Shown in pieces: positions 45,499 to 54,379 of a stretch of 56,622 bases of DNA. The stretch lies in the IMG/VR virus record IMGVR_UViG_3300043399_000099, positions 1-56,622 of that record. One strand, written 5' to 3'. Numbering within the stretch: the stretch's first letter is position 1; each line of letters begins with the position of its first letter. This stretch comes from a virus. The notes under the pieces are model-generated. The model was not told the DNA's origin and made no database searches. It worked only from the letters and a program-made list of their open reading frames with translations. The position numbers were made by a program, and so were the translations under genes.

Positions 45499-45906
45499 TT
45501 AAGCCAGCAGATCACGATCAACTTCTGCAGCAGCCAGAACGCAGTCGTTCACGTCGATGGCCACAACGAACACACGAGCAGGGATAGCACCGGGGCTACC
45601 CGTAATGGTGGTCACAACGTCAACAGTGTCAGCAGTAGCAATAAAGCCAGCAGTCGTACCAACACGGATCGTATTAGCAGCAGCAGCGTCCAACGAAACA
45701 TCGTTAGCAAAGACAGTCGTACCATCCGTAACGTCAGCGGTGTAAACCGAGACATCAGGAACAGCCGACAGAACTTCAACGCCAGCAGCCAGTACCAGAG
45801 TACCAGCAGGAACCGACACACCTACGTTAGTGCCAGCAGTACCCGACAGGGTAATATACTTCTCAATAACCACAGCACGGTTACGGAGGGATTGCGAGAT
45901 AGCCAT
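45499..45906 (-). CDS. putative head decoration or capsid accessory protein
   Basis: This 135-residue, highly beta-rich protein (GTAGTNVGVSVPAGTLVLAAG, then SLDAAAANTIRVG) was not matched to a family. It follows the major capsid gene. It is bracketed by two similar hairpins and uses codons like those of the capsid gene, suggesting high expression. A capsid decoration role is inferred. Confidence 0.65.
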   Translation of the reverse strand: MAISQSLRNRAVVIEKYITLSGTAGTNVGVSVPAGTLVLAAGVEVLSAVPDVSVYTADVTDGTTVFANDVSLDAAAANTIRVGTTAGFIATADTVDVVTTITGSPGAIPARVFVVAIDVNDCVLAAAEVDRDLLA

Positions 45907-45942
45907 GTTAAATCCTTTCCTAGATTGATGGCAGAGTTAAGA

Positions 45943-45962
45943 GGTACCCCCGAAGGAGTACC
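45943..45962 (-). other. hairpin between capsid and accessory genes
   Basis: On the minus strand GGTACTCC-TTCG-GGGGTACC has an 8-bp stem with a stable TTCG tetraloop, and only a weak T-run (TCTTAACTC) follows. It resembles the terminator at 45457-45480 in stem sequence. It may partially terminate transcription or protect the capsid mRNA. Confidence 0.6.
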
Positions 45963-45978
45963 CCATAGTAACTTAGCA

Positions 45979-47052
45979 TTAAGCTAGGTTGTACTTTGCA
46001 GTTGCCAGAGCTTCTGGGCGCAGAATCTTACGACCATACAAGTGCATACCACGGATGATGTCTGCAAACGAGTCAGGATCACGGTAGGTTTCGGTCTTGT
46101 TGATCTGCTCAGCGGTAGCTACAGCCGAGTCATGACCAGCAACGATCACACCGTAGTTTGCGTTCTGGTTTGAAACGCCAGTCGTAGCAGCACCCGTACC
46201 AACCGAAGGCAGGTTGTTCGAGACGTACACACGGAAGCCGTTCCAGTTCGTCAGAACCAGACCATTACGCAGAGCGCCCGAATCACCATAGTCAGCATTC
46301 AGGAAGCGCGAGTCTTCGTCCATCAGTACTTCCATCAGAACGGGGTCGATCACGATCCAACGGCCAGCCTTATCGACATTCTGTTGATCCAACAGACGGC
46401 CCATACGGTTAATCAGCATGACAGGCGATACGTACTCGGTAGGAAGAGCAGTAGCACCGGGCAGACGAGCAGCCACAGGGATCGAGTGGTCACCCTTCGA
46501 AGCAGTCGTGATGTTGCCGAAGCTATCCTTACGGAGCTTCATCGAGGTCAGCAGTTCGTCGGAACCAGCAGTCGTGATAGCCTTCGTGCCATTCACAACG
46601 TCATTGACAGCGTTTGCGTTCGAACCCGAAGCAGTCTGCTTGTAGCCCGACAGGTAGCCCAGAACTTCTTGGTCATGCTGGTCAGCCAAGCGGTAAGCCG
46701 CACGGTTGGTAGCCAAGTCCATGAAGTTGACATGCGAGTGAGCTTCTTCGATGTCGTCGATCTTGAATGCAAAGTAGTTAGCTTTGTCGATCACCAACGA
46801 GAAGTCAGCATCTTGCAGGTCTTGTGCTTGCACCTGAGTGCCACGAGCATAGGACGATACCGAGATTTCAGGCTCTTTGATAATACGAACAGTATCACCC
46901 TGAGCAGCGATCTCACCGAAGTAGTCCGAATTAGTAATATCGCCAACGATGGTTGCTTTACGGAAAGCAAGTTGGACTTTTTTGGAATAGATAACCGAAG
47001 AGAAGTTACCATTTGGCAAGTTGCCATAACCAGCAGCAGATTGGAAAGCCAT
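45979..47052 (-). CDS. major capsid protein
   Basis: This 357-residue protein occupies the major capsid position between scaffold and tail genes and has the expected HK97-fold length. Recognisable segments are VIYSKKVQLAFRKATIVGDI, DTVRIIKEP, YFAFKIDDIEEAHS and the C-terminal IRGMHLYGRKILRPEAL. A strong AGGAG site precedes the ATG. A consensus promoter and a large hairpin lie in the 239-bp leader, as expected for the most abundant virion protein. Confidence 0.9.
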   Translation of the reverse strand: MAFQSAAGYGNLPNGNFSSVIYSKKVQLAFRKATIVGDITNSDYFGEIAAQGDTVRIIKEPEISVSSYARGTQVQAQDLQDADFSLVIDKANYFAFKIDDIEEAHSHVNFMDLATNRAAYRLADQHDQEVLGYLSGYKQTASGSNANAVNDVVNGTKAITTAGSDELLTSMKLRKDSFGNITTASKGDHSIPVAARLPGATALPTEYVSPVMLINRMGRLLDQQNVDKAGRWIVIDPVLMEVLMDEDSRFLNADYGDSGALRNGLVLTNWNGFRVYVSNNLPSVGTGAATTGVSNQNANYGVIVAGHDSAVATAEQINKTETYRDPDSFADIIRGMHLYGRKILRPEALATAKYNLA

Positions 47053-47210
47053 GAGAAATACTCCTATGATATTTGGCTTTGATAAGAAGCTAAACAGAGC
47101 GATAAGAGGCTGAATCTTTCCGAGGGTGCATCTTCTCTTTAGGTTGATCGACCTTTGAGAGACGGGCCTGTACTTGTCAGGTGAGTCTTATTTAGTTTAG
47201 ACTTGAAGTA

Positions 47211-47257
47211 GGCAAGTAGCATTGGGTAGTCTTGATCAGAGTCCTACGCTACTTGCC
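47211..47257 (-). other. large leader hairpin of the capsid transcript
   Basis: GGCAAGTAGC (47211-47220) and GCTACTTGCC (47248-47257) are perfect 10-bp arms around 27 nt. It begins about 4 nt after the -10 element of the capsid promoter, so it would form at the very 5' end of the transcript, where such stems protect mRNA from decay. The rest of the leader (47053-47210) holds no gene. Confidence 0.7.
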
Positions 47258-47260
47258 CTA

Positions 47261-47288
47261 GTTATACTAAGTTTGTCTTAGATGTCAA
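47261..47288 (-). promoter_or_regulatory. consensus promoter of the major capsid gene
   Basis: On the minus strand a perfect TTGACA (47288-47283) and TATAAC (47266-47261) are separated by 16 nt. It overlaps the end of the scaffold gene region and sits 209 nt upstream of the capsid ATG. The architecture equals that of the late-operon promoter candidate at 3985-3958. Confidence 0.7.
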
Positions 47289-47291
47289 GAG

Positions 47292-48155
47292 TTATCTTGC
47301 ACCACCACTCATATCGTAAACAAAAGTACCCTTTTGCATTGCAGCTTGAATACGCTTTTCCATTTTAGCAAAAGTATCCATACTCATCTTAGCAACATCA
47401 GACTCACTGATAGTCTCATTACCACCATCCAAGTCCACACTCGCTTTACTCTTTGTAACAACAGACGATGCAGCTTCTTTGGCACTAGCTTTTTTAGCTG
47501 CGGGGTTCAAACCTTTGTCAACTTTGTACAGGTCGATAACACGAATGACAGCACGAGCATCTTCTTCATTCTCATAAAGAACATCTTGTACCCACTTTGG
47601 TTGTTCATCTGCCCAATCATGGAAAGCATCTGACTTACGTAGATCATCAAAATCAGGGTGGCTTTCACGAATAGTATTGAGAGCTTTATTGCGAACAGTC
47701 TCAGCACTCAGTTGTTCGTACTCAGTAAACTGCCGTTCATACTTCGAGAGTTGTTCAGCAGCTTTCTTGTTAGCGATAGTCTCCACGATAGAAGCTACGT
47801 CAGGATACTTACGCGCCCACTCTGCGATATCTTCATCAGACTTGGGAGGAAGAATAGGGCTATTGTCTGGCTGGGCTTTAAGCAGTTCGAACTTCTTCTC
47901 CCACTCTTTTTCCTTTTCAGACATATGACGACGAAGATCACCATAACGCTTTTTAAACGAGCGTTCCTCTGGGTCTGTAGGTTCTACTTCTGCAGCAGGT
48001 TTCTCTGCTTCAGTTTTAGCTTCTACAGGTTGATCCTCTTCAGGTTCCTTACCCTTCATTAGATCATTTAGTTCCTTCTCCGAGTCTGCAATACGTTGCC
48101 GATTACGGCGCGAAGAAGAAGAGTTTGGGTCTACGTAGACTTGAGTGATAGCCAT
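47292..48155 (-). CDS. capsid scaffolding protein
   Basis: This 287-residue protein is highly charged. It has an acidic N-terminal region (KGKEPEEDQPVEAKTEAE), a long coiled coil (RHMSEKEKEWEKKFELL, then KYERQFTEYEQLSAET) and a C-terminal helical module (MDTFAKMEKRIQAAMQKG). This is typical of scaffolding proteins that direct capsid assembly and then leave. It lies directly upstream of the major capsid gene. Confidence 0.85.
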   Translation of the reverse strand: MAITQVYVDPNSSSSRRNRQRIADSEKELNDLMKGKEPEEDQPVEAKTEAEKPAAEVEPTDPEERSFKKRYGDLRRHMSEKEKEWEKKFELLKAQPDNSPILPPKSDEDIAEWARKYPDVASIVETIANKKAAEQLSKYERQFTEYEQLSAETVRNKALNTIRESHPDFDDLRKSDAFHDWADEQPKWVQDVLYENEEDARAVIRVIDLYKVDKGLNPAAKKASAKEAASSVVTKSKASVDLDGGNETISESDVAKMSMDTFAKMEKRIQAAMQKGTFVYDMSGGAR

Positions 48156-48196
48156 GTGTTATCCTTTATAGTGGGGTCAGCCGAAGCTGAGTTGCC

Positions 48197-51100
48197 TTAT
48201 TGTTTTCCGCCAAGACCTTTTGACTTGGGGTTAGTCTTCTTTGGTTTAACTACAAGACCGCCTTCAGCGAATCTTTCAGAGCCGGGTCTTCCTGTGACAG
48301 GCTTAGGGGTAGGTCTAGGGCCATCTACTCCACCACCAAGGCTAGGTTTAGGGGTAGGCTTAGGGGTAGGTCTAGGGCCATCTACTCCACCACCAAGGCT
48401 AGGTCTAGCAGGGGTCACTATTCTATCCTTGTTTGAACTTCCCCCAACAGAAGAAACTCCACCACCCCCACGGGTGCCTGTACCTTCTCTACGTTCATCT
48501 GCAGATTGCCCACCAAAACTCTTTGCAGCAGGTGCAGCAGCAGGAGTTGTCGTCACAGGAGAAGCGGCAGGTGCAGCAGCAGGAGTTTGTTTTGCTTTCT
48601 CTTCAATGGCCCTCATGTAGGCATTACCAGTACCCGCAACTTTAGAAAGTACCAAGCCTTGCTCTAGTGGAGAGATTTGTGCAACGTAAGCTTTAACCTT
48701 TTCAGTCAGTATCTTATAGTTTTCACTACCAGTAAGACCTTTAGATTCCATAATTTTCAAAGCAGCATTTGCATTTGCAATATTTTGAATGTCTTTATCT
48801 TTTCCTGTAAGGATGCCGATAAGTCCACCAGCCAAACCTTTTGAATCAGCTTCTTCTTGAGGCTGAAGAGCATTCATCCCAAACTCAAAAGGGTTACTGG
48901 TGATAGCATTGTAGTTTTGGTCTGCCCAAGAAGAGTATGCAGCAGAAGGGGTTGTATCTCTCTTATTGTCATCTCTCGATTTTCTTGAAGATTTTGGTTT
49001 TGTCGCACCTTTATTAGCGTCATAGGTATCTTGCAAGAATTGTGTCCAAGGAACAAAACCCGCAGGGATACTTCCCATTGCTGTACCAGACATGAAACTG
49101 ATGTTTGTTTTTTCACCTGTAGTAGGGTTAAAGTAAAGACGCTCTTCAACAGGACTACCTACACCAGTACTACCATAGTTAGGAATTGTAAATTCTGTGC
49201 GGTCAAACGCAACACCGCCCTCAGCCATACCAGATGGTAGAGACATAGCTTGTGCCAGCATCTGTTCTTCTTCAGGGGTAAGCTCCTCGTCTTGCCCTTC
49301 CACAGGTACACCGCTATCATCTACAGGAACACCACCAATGCGTCCCTCAGACTCCATCTCCATCATGCCTTGCTTAGCCTGAGCGCGTAGGTCTTCGAAG
49401 AACCTTACACCATAATAACGCAGCACATCTGCAGGCACAACATATTCTCCGCCAGACAGCTTTGCATCTACATTATCACGAACTTCAGAAGCCAAAGCTC
49501 CGGGAGGGATGTTGTTGCCAGTTACAGGTTCTCTTGACATACCATCATCGGCCATGCCACCCTCTTGCATTAGTCTGTTCATCTGTTCGTCCTCTACCAT
49601 GCCACCTTCGGCGTATCTGGGTTTAGTAAAATCAAATCTAGTTTTAGCTTCACTGATATCAATAGCTGTTCCGGGGGTATCTACTGGAAAAGTTTCACCG
49701 TAGGTATTTATAGCATCCCTATACGCGTGTTCTTTAAAAATCTTGTACCAGTCGTCCTTATCCTTATTAGCATAGTTTATCTCCCTTCGATAGACACTTA
49801 TAAAGTCCTCATACTGATCCTTTGTAAGACCTGACTGGCTTAAGAATTTTTCAAAGGTGATCTTATCCTTATAATAGTTACCAAGGAGTTGAGCAGTCTG
49901 CATATCTTTTAAAAAAGACTGTGCTATGTTCTCAGGAAGTCCTGTGTATTCTTTAGACTTCTTTTTATTAGAAGCCATTGGTGTAGTATTTCGCGTTTCT
50001 TTAGAGACTACTGCCCCAGTCTGTTTTGCTAAGTCTGCAGTAGCTTTTTCAAGTCCGATTACATATGTATTGTAAAAATTTGATCCGGGATTGACAGCCT
50101 CAAAAAAAGCAAGAGAACCCGGTGCATATCTTTCTGCAGCAAGTTGTTCAATAGAAGGTATAAACACCTTGTCTACGTTAGAGTCTTGAGCATACCCAAG
50201 TACACCATCAAGAAGGTTTTCCACGGAGTCTTTAACATCTCCTATAGGAAGTTTTGTAGTGCCTTTGTTTTGTTTTTTATTGACCTCATCTGAAACACCT
50301 TCCAACTCGTAGATGATGTTGTTAATCCTATGGATGTCCACTCCTTCAGAACGTAGCAGGTTTTTAAAATCTTGCCTTACTTCATAGTCTACATATGGAG
50401 TTTTAGCGTAGGTTTCAAATATATTAGTAATGGCATTTTTTGATACTTCTGAGAGATCATCGGTTGGCCCGTCTTCAAGGTCTTTAGTAAGAATCCTTGA
50501 GAGTGCTTCTTTTTTTACTGCATCTGCGTCTTTTGCAGGCGTAGCTCTACTTGCACCTTTTTGCAGGTAGTCACTCTGAAATTCGTAAACAACTACTTCT
50601 TTGCCCCCAGTTTTTATATTCTCTTCTGTACCTATTCTTGTGTGTGCGACTACATCGTCTGGAAAGTGATATTGTCCAAACTTCTTTTTACTTTCTTCAG
50701 AGAGTGTAAAAGTAGGTAGGTCAGAGTTTTTCCTGTTTACGCGCAACAGAAGTTCTTTATACTCACGTTTAGTTGGGTCATACTCTTCATAATCTCGTAC
50801 TTGAACACCCTCGTGTTTTGGTAGAGCTAAAACCTCAATCTTAGTCTCCCAAGTATTTGGTTCAATGGTAGTGAGTAATTCTTCCTTTGAGTAAGATTTA
50901 TTTTTGTCTATCCCAAGATCAACAGTGTTATACTGAGCAGCCTTTGTAGAGGGAGACTTGTCCAAAAATTTAATAAACTCAGAACCTTTTAGGCCATTTT
51001 TTGGAAAGGTGATTTCATCAACAACATCTACCACTGGATTTCTGTAGGTGATATTAAAGGTCTTTTCAAACCTTTTCCTATCGAACTTTCCGCCATAAAT

Positions 51101-52102
51101 TTTGTTTTTATTTAAGAACTGTTGATAATCCTCAACAGGTTTAGCTATCTCAAAAAGATCAAGGTAGTGTCTGAGTGCTGTGTTCTCATTTTCATACCCC
51201 CTAGACTTAAGGCCCTCAGTATCAAAAGTTACACCATAGTCCTTTTTTATTTCCTCAAGAACCTCTGGACTAGAGTAACTTTTATCTGCCATCTCTCTGA
51301 TAGTTGAAACAGGTATATCCCCAAGATTTGAAAAAGGTATAATACTGTCTCTTGCAAAAGAAGATTCCATGTCTGCAAACACTGAGCTTGATGGGGATTT
51401 TTCAAAATTCTCATACTTAATGAGTTGCTCTTCTGGTACAGTGTAACCCCTAACAGGTTTCTCAAACTTACCCTCAAAGAATCTACTAGTTTGTTTCTTT
51501 GTAGGAACTTCTCCTAAAGCTTCCCTAGTTTGATTTGCGCCTAAAGGTAGTGGCAAACTACCAGACTCATCTGCTATGAACTTCCTTGCAGTCTGGGCCG
51601 CTTCTGGAAAAGCATCAACAGCGCCCTTAGCCACTAGCCCAACGCCTTTAACAGCAGGGATAACTCCCGCTACGGTCATCACATCACTAGCAACAACTTC
51701 TCTTGCTTTAGTCACCTGATCAGGAGTAGCCTCTTCATAGCTTACTCCGTACATACGGTTTAGTTTTTCATCTAGGTCTTCTGTAGCAACTCTTTTGATA
51801 CTGCCAGCAGTGTCTTCAACGATTCCCTTGACACCTTCATAAGGATTTCTAACAAAATCTACAATGCCCTGTGCAAGACCAGTAGCCATATTCCCTAGTG
51901 TGCCATAGGTGTCTTCTCTAAGGGCTTTCTTTAGAGTTTCACCAGTGGACTCATACTCGTTATCAAGACCGTAGATGTTATCAAAGAAAAGGTCTGAGTA
52001 AGACAAACCTTTTTGTTCTGGTGTCTCTGCCCTAGCCTTTAGGTACGCGTCCCTACGATTTGACGGAGAGAAGGCACTCTGTGTTTGCTCATTTTGATCC
52101 AT
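48197..52102 (-). CDS. giant polyvalent-like virion protein
   Basis: This 1301-residue protein lies between the portal-side genes and the scaffold. An N-terminal helical region (1-200) is followed by a domain at about 440-680. This has the pattern of polyvalent-protein-associated domains of phages: YKELLLRV, then YHFPDDVVAHTRIG, VVVYEFQSDYLQKG (505-516) and a later IEQLAAERYAPG. A Gly/Met-rich part (830-960, AEGGMVEDEQ and GGMADDGM) and a Pro/Gly C-terminus with two SLGGGVDGPRPTPKP repeats follow. Polyvalent proteins are often injected with DNA as effectors; that role is inferred here. Confidence 0.65.
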   Translation of the reverse strand: MDQNEQTQSAFSPSNRRDAYLKARAETPEQKGLSYSDLFFDNIYGLDNEYESTGETLKKALREDTYGTLGNMATGLAQGIVDFVRNPYEGVKGIVEDTAGSIKRVATEDLDEKLNRMYGVSYEEATPDQVTKAREVVASDVMTVAGVIPAVKGVGLVAKGAVDAFPEAAQTARKFIADESGSLPLPLGANQTREALGEVPTKKQTSRFFEGKFEKPVRGYTVPEEQLIKYENFEKSPSSSVFADMESSFARDSIIPFSNLGDIPVSTIREMADKSYSSPEVLEEIKKDYGVTFDTEGLKSRGYENENTALRHYLDLFEIAKPVEDYQQFLNKNKIYGGKFDRKRFEKTFNITYRNPVVDVVDEITFPKNGLKGSEFIKFLDKSPSTKAAQYNTVDLGIDKNKSYSKEELLTTIEPNTWETKIEVLALPKHEGVQVRDYEEYDPTKREYKELLLRVNRKNSDLPTFTLSEESKKKFGQYHFPDDVVAHTRIGTEENIKTGGKEVVVYEFQSDYLQKGASRATPAKDADAVKKEALSRILTKDLEDGPTDDLSEVSKNAITNIFETYAKTPYVDYEVRQDFKNLLRSEGVDIHRINNIIYELEGVSDEVNKKQNKGTTKLPIGDVKDSVENLLDGVLGYAQDSNVDKVFIPSIEQLAAERYAPGSLAFFEAVNPGSNFYNTYVIGLEKATADLAKQTGAVVSKETRNTTPMASNKKKSKEYTGLPENIAQSFLKDMQTAQLLGNYYKDKITFEKFLSQSGLTKDQYEDFISVYRREINYANKDKDDWYKIFKEHAYRDAINTYGETFPVDTPGTAIDISEAKTRFDFTKPRYAEGGMVEDEQMNRLMQEGGMADDGMSREPVTGNNIPPGALASEVRDNVDAKLSGGEYVVPADVLRYYGVRFFEDLRAQAKQGMMEMESEGRIGGVPVDDSGVPVEGQDEELTPEEEQMLAQAMSLPSGMAEGGVAFDRTEFTIPNYGSTGVGSPVEERLYFNPTTGEKTNISFMSGTAMGSIPAGFVPWTQFLQDTYDANKGATKPKSSRKSRDDNKRDTTPSAAYSSWADQNYNAITSNPFEFGMNALQPQEEADSKGLAGGLIGILTGKDKDIQNIANANAALKIMESKGLTGSENYKILTEKVKAYVAQISPLEQGLVLSKVAGTGNAYMRAIEEKAKQTPAAAPAASPVTTTPAAAPAAKSFGGQSADERREGTGTRGGGGVSSVGGSSNKDRIVTPARPSLGGGVDGPRPTPKPTPKPSLGGGVDGPRPTPKPVTGRPGSERFAEGGLVVKPKKTNPKSKGLGGKQ

Positions 52103-52289
52103 CTACATTCACCTTGTCACGAAGTTTTTGTAGTTTGCGTAGGGCAAGTAGTTCTCCCTGAGCGCGATATACCTCAATAGGGTCTTTCACCTGTTCCAGA
52201 GTTTTATAACACAGTTGGATCATAGTGTCAAGTTCTTTGAGGAACTCTGGCCACAGCTTAGGGTCATTCACAAGAAGCTTTAGACTCAT
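52089..52289 (-). CDS. small conserved protein downstream of portal
   Basis: This 66-residue helical protein (LWPEFLKELDTMIQLCYKTL, then YRAQGELLALRKLQKLRDKV) overlaps the portal stop by 4 nt and the giant protein start by 14 nt. Small proteins of similar size occupy this place in marine podoviruses. Function is unknown; a head-assembly role is likely from context. Confidence 0.7.
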   Translation of the reverse strand: MSLKLLVNDPKLWPEFLKELDTMIQLCYKTLEQVKDPIEVYRAQGELLALRKLQKLRDKVNVDGSK

Positions 52290-54367
52290 TGCATAGCTCC
52301 ACCAGTGTTGGCACTAAAGCCCTGCTCTCCGGGAACAGGCACAGAGCCAGTACCCATGTTACCACCACCAGAGCCAGTAGTATCCTGAGCCTGCACTCCT
52401 GCGGGAGCCTGTTGCCCTTGAGGAGCCTGAGGCTGTTGTGGTTGAGATGCTTGGAAGGTCTTAAGGATTTCAGCTTGGATAGCTGCACGTTGCATAGAGT
52501 TCGATACCTTATCAGGATCAAGCTCCATCGACTTGGCAATCTCACGAACAATGTAATCCAGTCGAGCAAAGGGTGCAAGCACTGGGTTTTGTACAACACT
52601 AAGGAACTGCATCAGACGCTGAGAACGTACTTCATTGGCCATCAAAGACTCAGTACCAGCAGCCTTCACCTCTAGGTCACCCTTAATCTCTGGGTCAAAG
52701 TCAAACTGCATGTTGAAGCTAAATAGTGCCTTACCAAGTGGGGCCAATAGATAATCATCAATGTTCTTCACTACAGTGCGGATAGAGCCGTTAGCTGCTG
52801 ACATAAGCATAGAGATACCAGAAGCGGTACGACCTACACCAGAGATACCTGTCTGTCCATGTGCAAACGAGGGGAAACCAGTAGACTCATCCGCCAAGAC
52901 ACGAGCCTTGTCAAACATCTGCATATTCTCGTTAGACACGTTAGGGAACTTTGTACCAAAGATAGCTTGTCCCGGAGCGCCACCTTGACGACGAAACACT
53001 TTTCCGGGGTAAACTGTAAGGTCTTGTCCGGGAACCAGATTGGTTTCATCTACTTCAATCAGTAAGTTACCGCTAAGTGCTGCGTTATCTACAGCCATAC
53101 GCATGAAGCCATTCATCAAAGTCTGAGTGTCGTCCATGTTCTCAGCAACGCCTACACCCCACATGGAGTAAGGGTTGACCTCATAAGGAACAACAAAGAA
53201 TGGGATAATGCTGGGGGTAAAGGGGTTAAGGACTAGACGTAGGATACGGCCATTGCAGAGCCAGATGTTTACAGCAATATTGTCTTTGTCTTTCAGTTCT
53301 TTGGGGATATCGACTTTGTGTTCTTCAAGAGTTTTTCTTTCGACATTACCCCAGAACTCTAGAACCTCGAAGCGTTCAGTGGCAACTTGCTGAGCAGAGT
53401 CTTCCATTGCCTGCTCCCACCACTCTTTAGTGTAGCTAGGGCCAAACTTAAGTGCAGTCTCAATCTCATTCTTACGGAAGAAGGGGCGTTTGCCTAGCTT
53501 ACGCAATTCGCTGTAGGACATCTTATGACGCTCAATAGCGTACTCAGCCTCTTCCATATTGTGTGCGTCCGGGTCAGGGTAGAAGTTCCAAACGGATACA
53601 TTAGATACCATTGGTACAGTTTTGATAGTTGGTGAATAGGTACCTTCATCATCCCACTTGGGGTATTCCTTATCTACAGCAAATGGCCCCTTCATAATGC
53701 CAGTACCAAACAGGGCGCACTCTAGAGCAGTAGCACGAAGATGTTTGTTTGCCGAGGATTCTTCCAACTGATCATGGATTTTCTTTTCCATCTTCTTAGC
53801 TGCAATCATAGCAGGCTCGAAGGTGACCTGTGTAGGAGTCATACCGGGGCCACTACGAACTTCTTGAATAGGGCCAAGTTCATTCTTCATAGAACCAATA
53901 CGTTCCATGTAAGTCTGCATGGTTTCTCCGGGAAGCAGCGGCTCAATACCAACAGCTTTCTCGGCCTTCTTAACCTCGTCGTTAGTCTCAATGTGGAATG
54001 ACTCGACTACACCTTCTGGCAAGGTCGTAGGGTCAATAACAATCGGGAACCTACCATTACCAAAAAGAACTTCAGACATTTGACCATAGGCAGCAAGCAC
54101 CTTAGTCTTAGTCACCTTTACAAATACACGAGACTTTTCCGAGTTGTTAAACTTTACATCTTCACCATAGATACCACGATAATTTTTGTATGCGGTAATC
54201 CAGCGAGTCTCTTCTGTCTTACGGGAAGTTTCTGCTTTACTGAAACGCTCCTCAACATATGCTACGATACCACCAGCAGGTTTATCTAGAGGTGTATCCC
54301 CAGAGGTATCTTCTACAGCCAGCATCTTAATGCCATCAGTCGAGAGGTTGTCTTCTTCCATCTTCAT
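52286..54367 (-). CDS. portal (head-tail connector) protein
   Basis: This 693-residue protein has the layout of P22-type portals: an N-terminal segment (RWITAYKNYRGIYGEDVKF), central WNFYPDPDAHNMEEAEYAIERHKM, then MWGVGVAENMDDTQTLMNG and a helical stem. A Pro/Gln-rich C-terminal tail (QPQQPQAPQGQQAPAGVQ) ends the protein. It forms the dodecameric ring at one vertex for packaging and tail attachment. It lies 12 nt after the terminase large subunit. Confidence 0.88.
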   Translation of the reverse strand: MKMEEDNLSTDGIKMLAVEDTSGDTPLDKPAGGIVAYVEERFSKAETSRKTEETRWITAYKNYRGIYGEDVKFNNSEKSRVFVKVTKTKVLAAYGQMSEVLFGNGRFPIVIDPTTLPEGVVESFHIETNDEVKKAEKAVGIEPLLPGETMQTYMERIGSMKNELGPIQEVRSGPGMTPTQVTFEPAMIAAKKMEKKIHDQLEESSANKHLRATALECALFGTGIMKGPFAVDKEYPKWDDEGTYSPTIKTVPMVSNVSVWNFYPDPDAHNMEEAEYAIERHKMSYSELRKLGKRPFFRKNEIETALKFGPSYTKEWWEQAMEDSAQQVATERFEVLEFWGNVERKTLEEHKVDIPKELKDKDNIAVNIWLCNGRILRLVLNPFTPSIIPFFVVPYEVNPYSMWGVGVAENMDDTQTLMNGFMRMAVDNAALSGNLLIEVDETNLVPGQDLTVYPGKVFRRQGGAPGQAIFGTKFPNVSNENMQMFDKARVLADESTGFPSFAHGQTGISGVGRTASGISMLMSAANGSIRTVVKNIDDYLLAPLGKALFSFNMQFDFDPEIKGDLEVKAAGTESLMANEVRSQRLMQFLSVVQNPVLAPFARLDYIVREIAKSMELDPDKVSNSMQRAAIQAEILKTFQASQPQQPQAPQGQQAPAGVQAQDTTGSGGGNMGTGSVPVPGEQGFSANTGGAMQ

Positions 54368-54379
54368 TTCCCGTCTAGG

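Noticed and set aside
52264-52599. 111-codon minus-strand frame inside the portal 3' end
   Set aside because: It is out of frame with the portal gene, basic and Leu/Ser/Arg-rich as typical of shadow frames; the portal frame continues through it.
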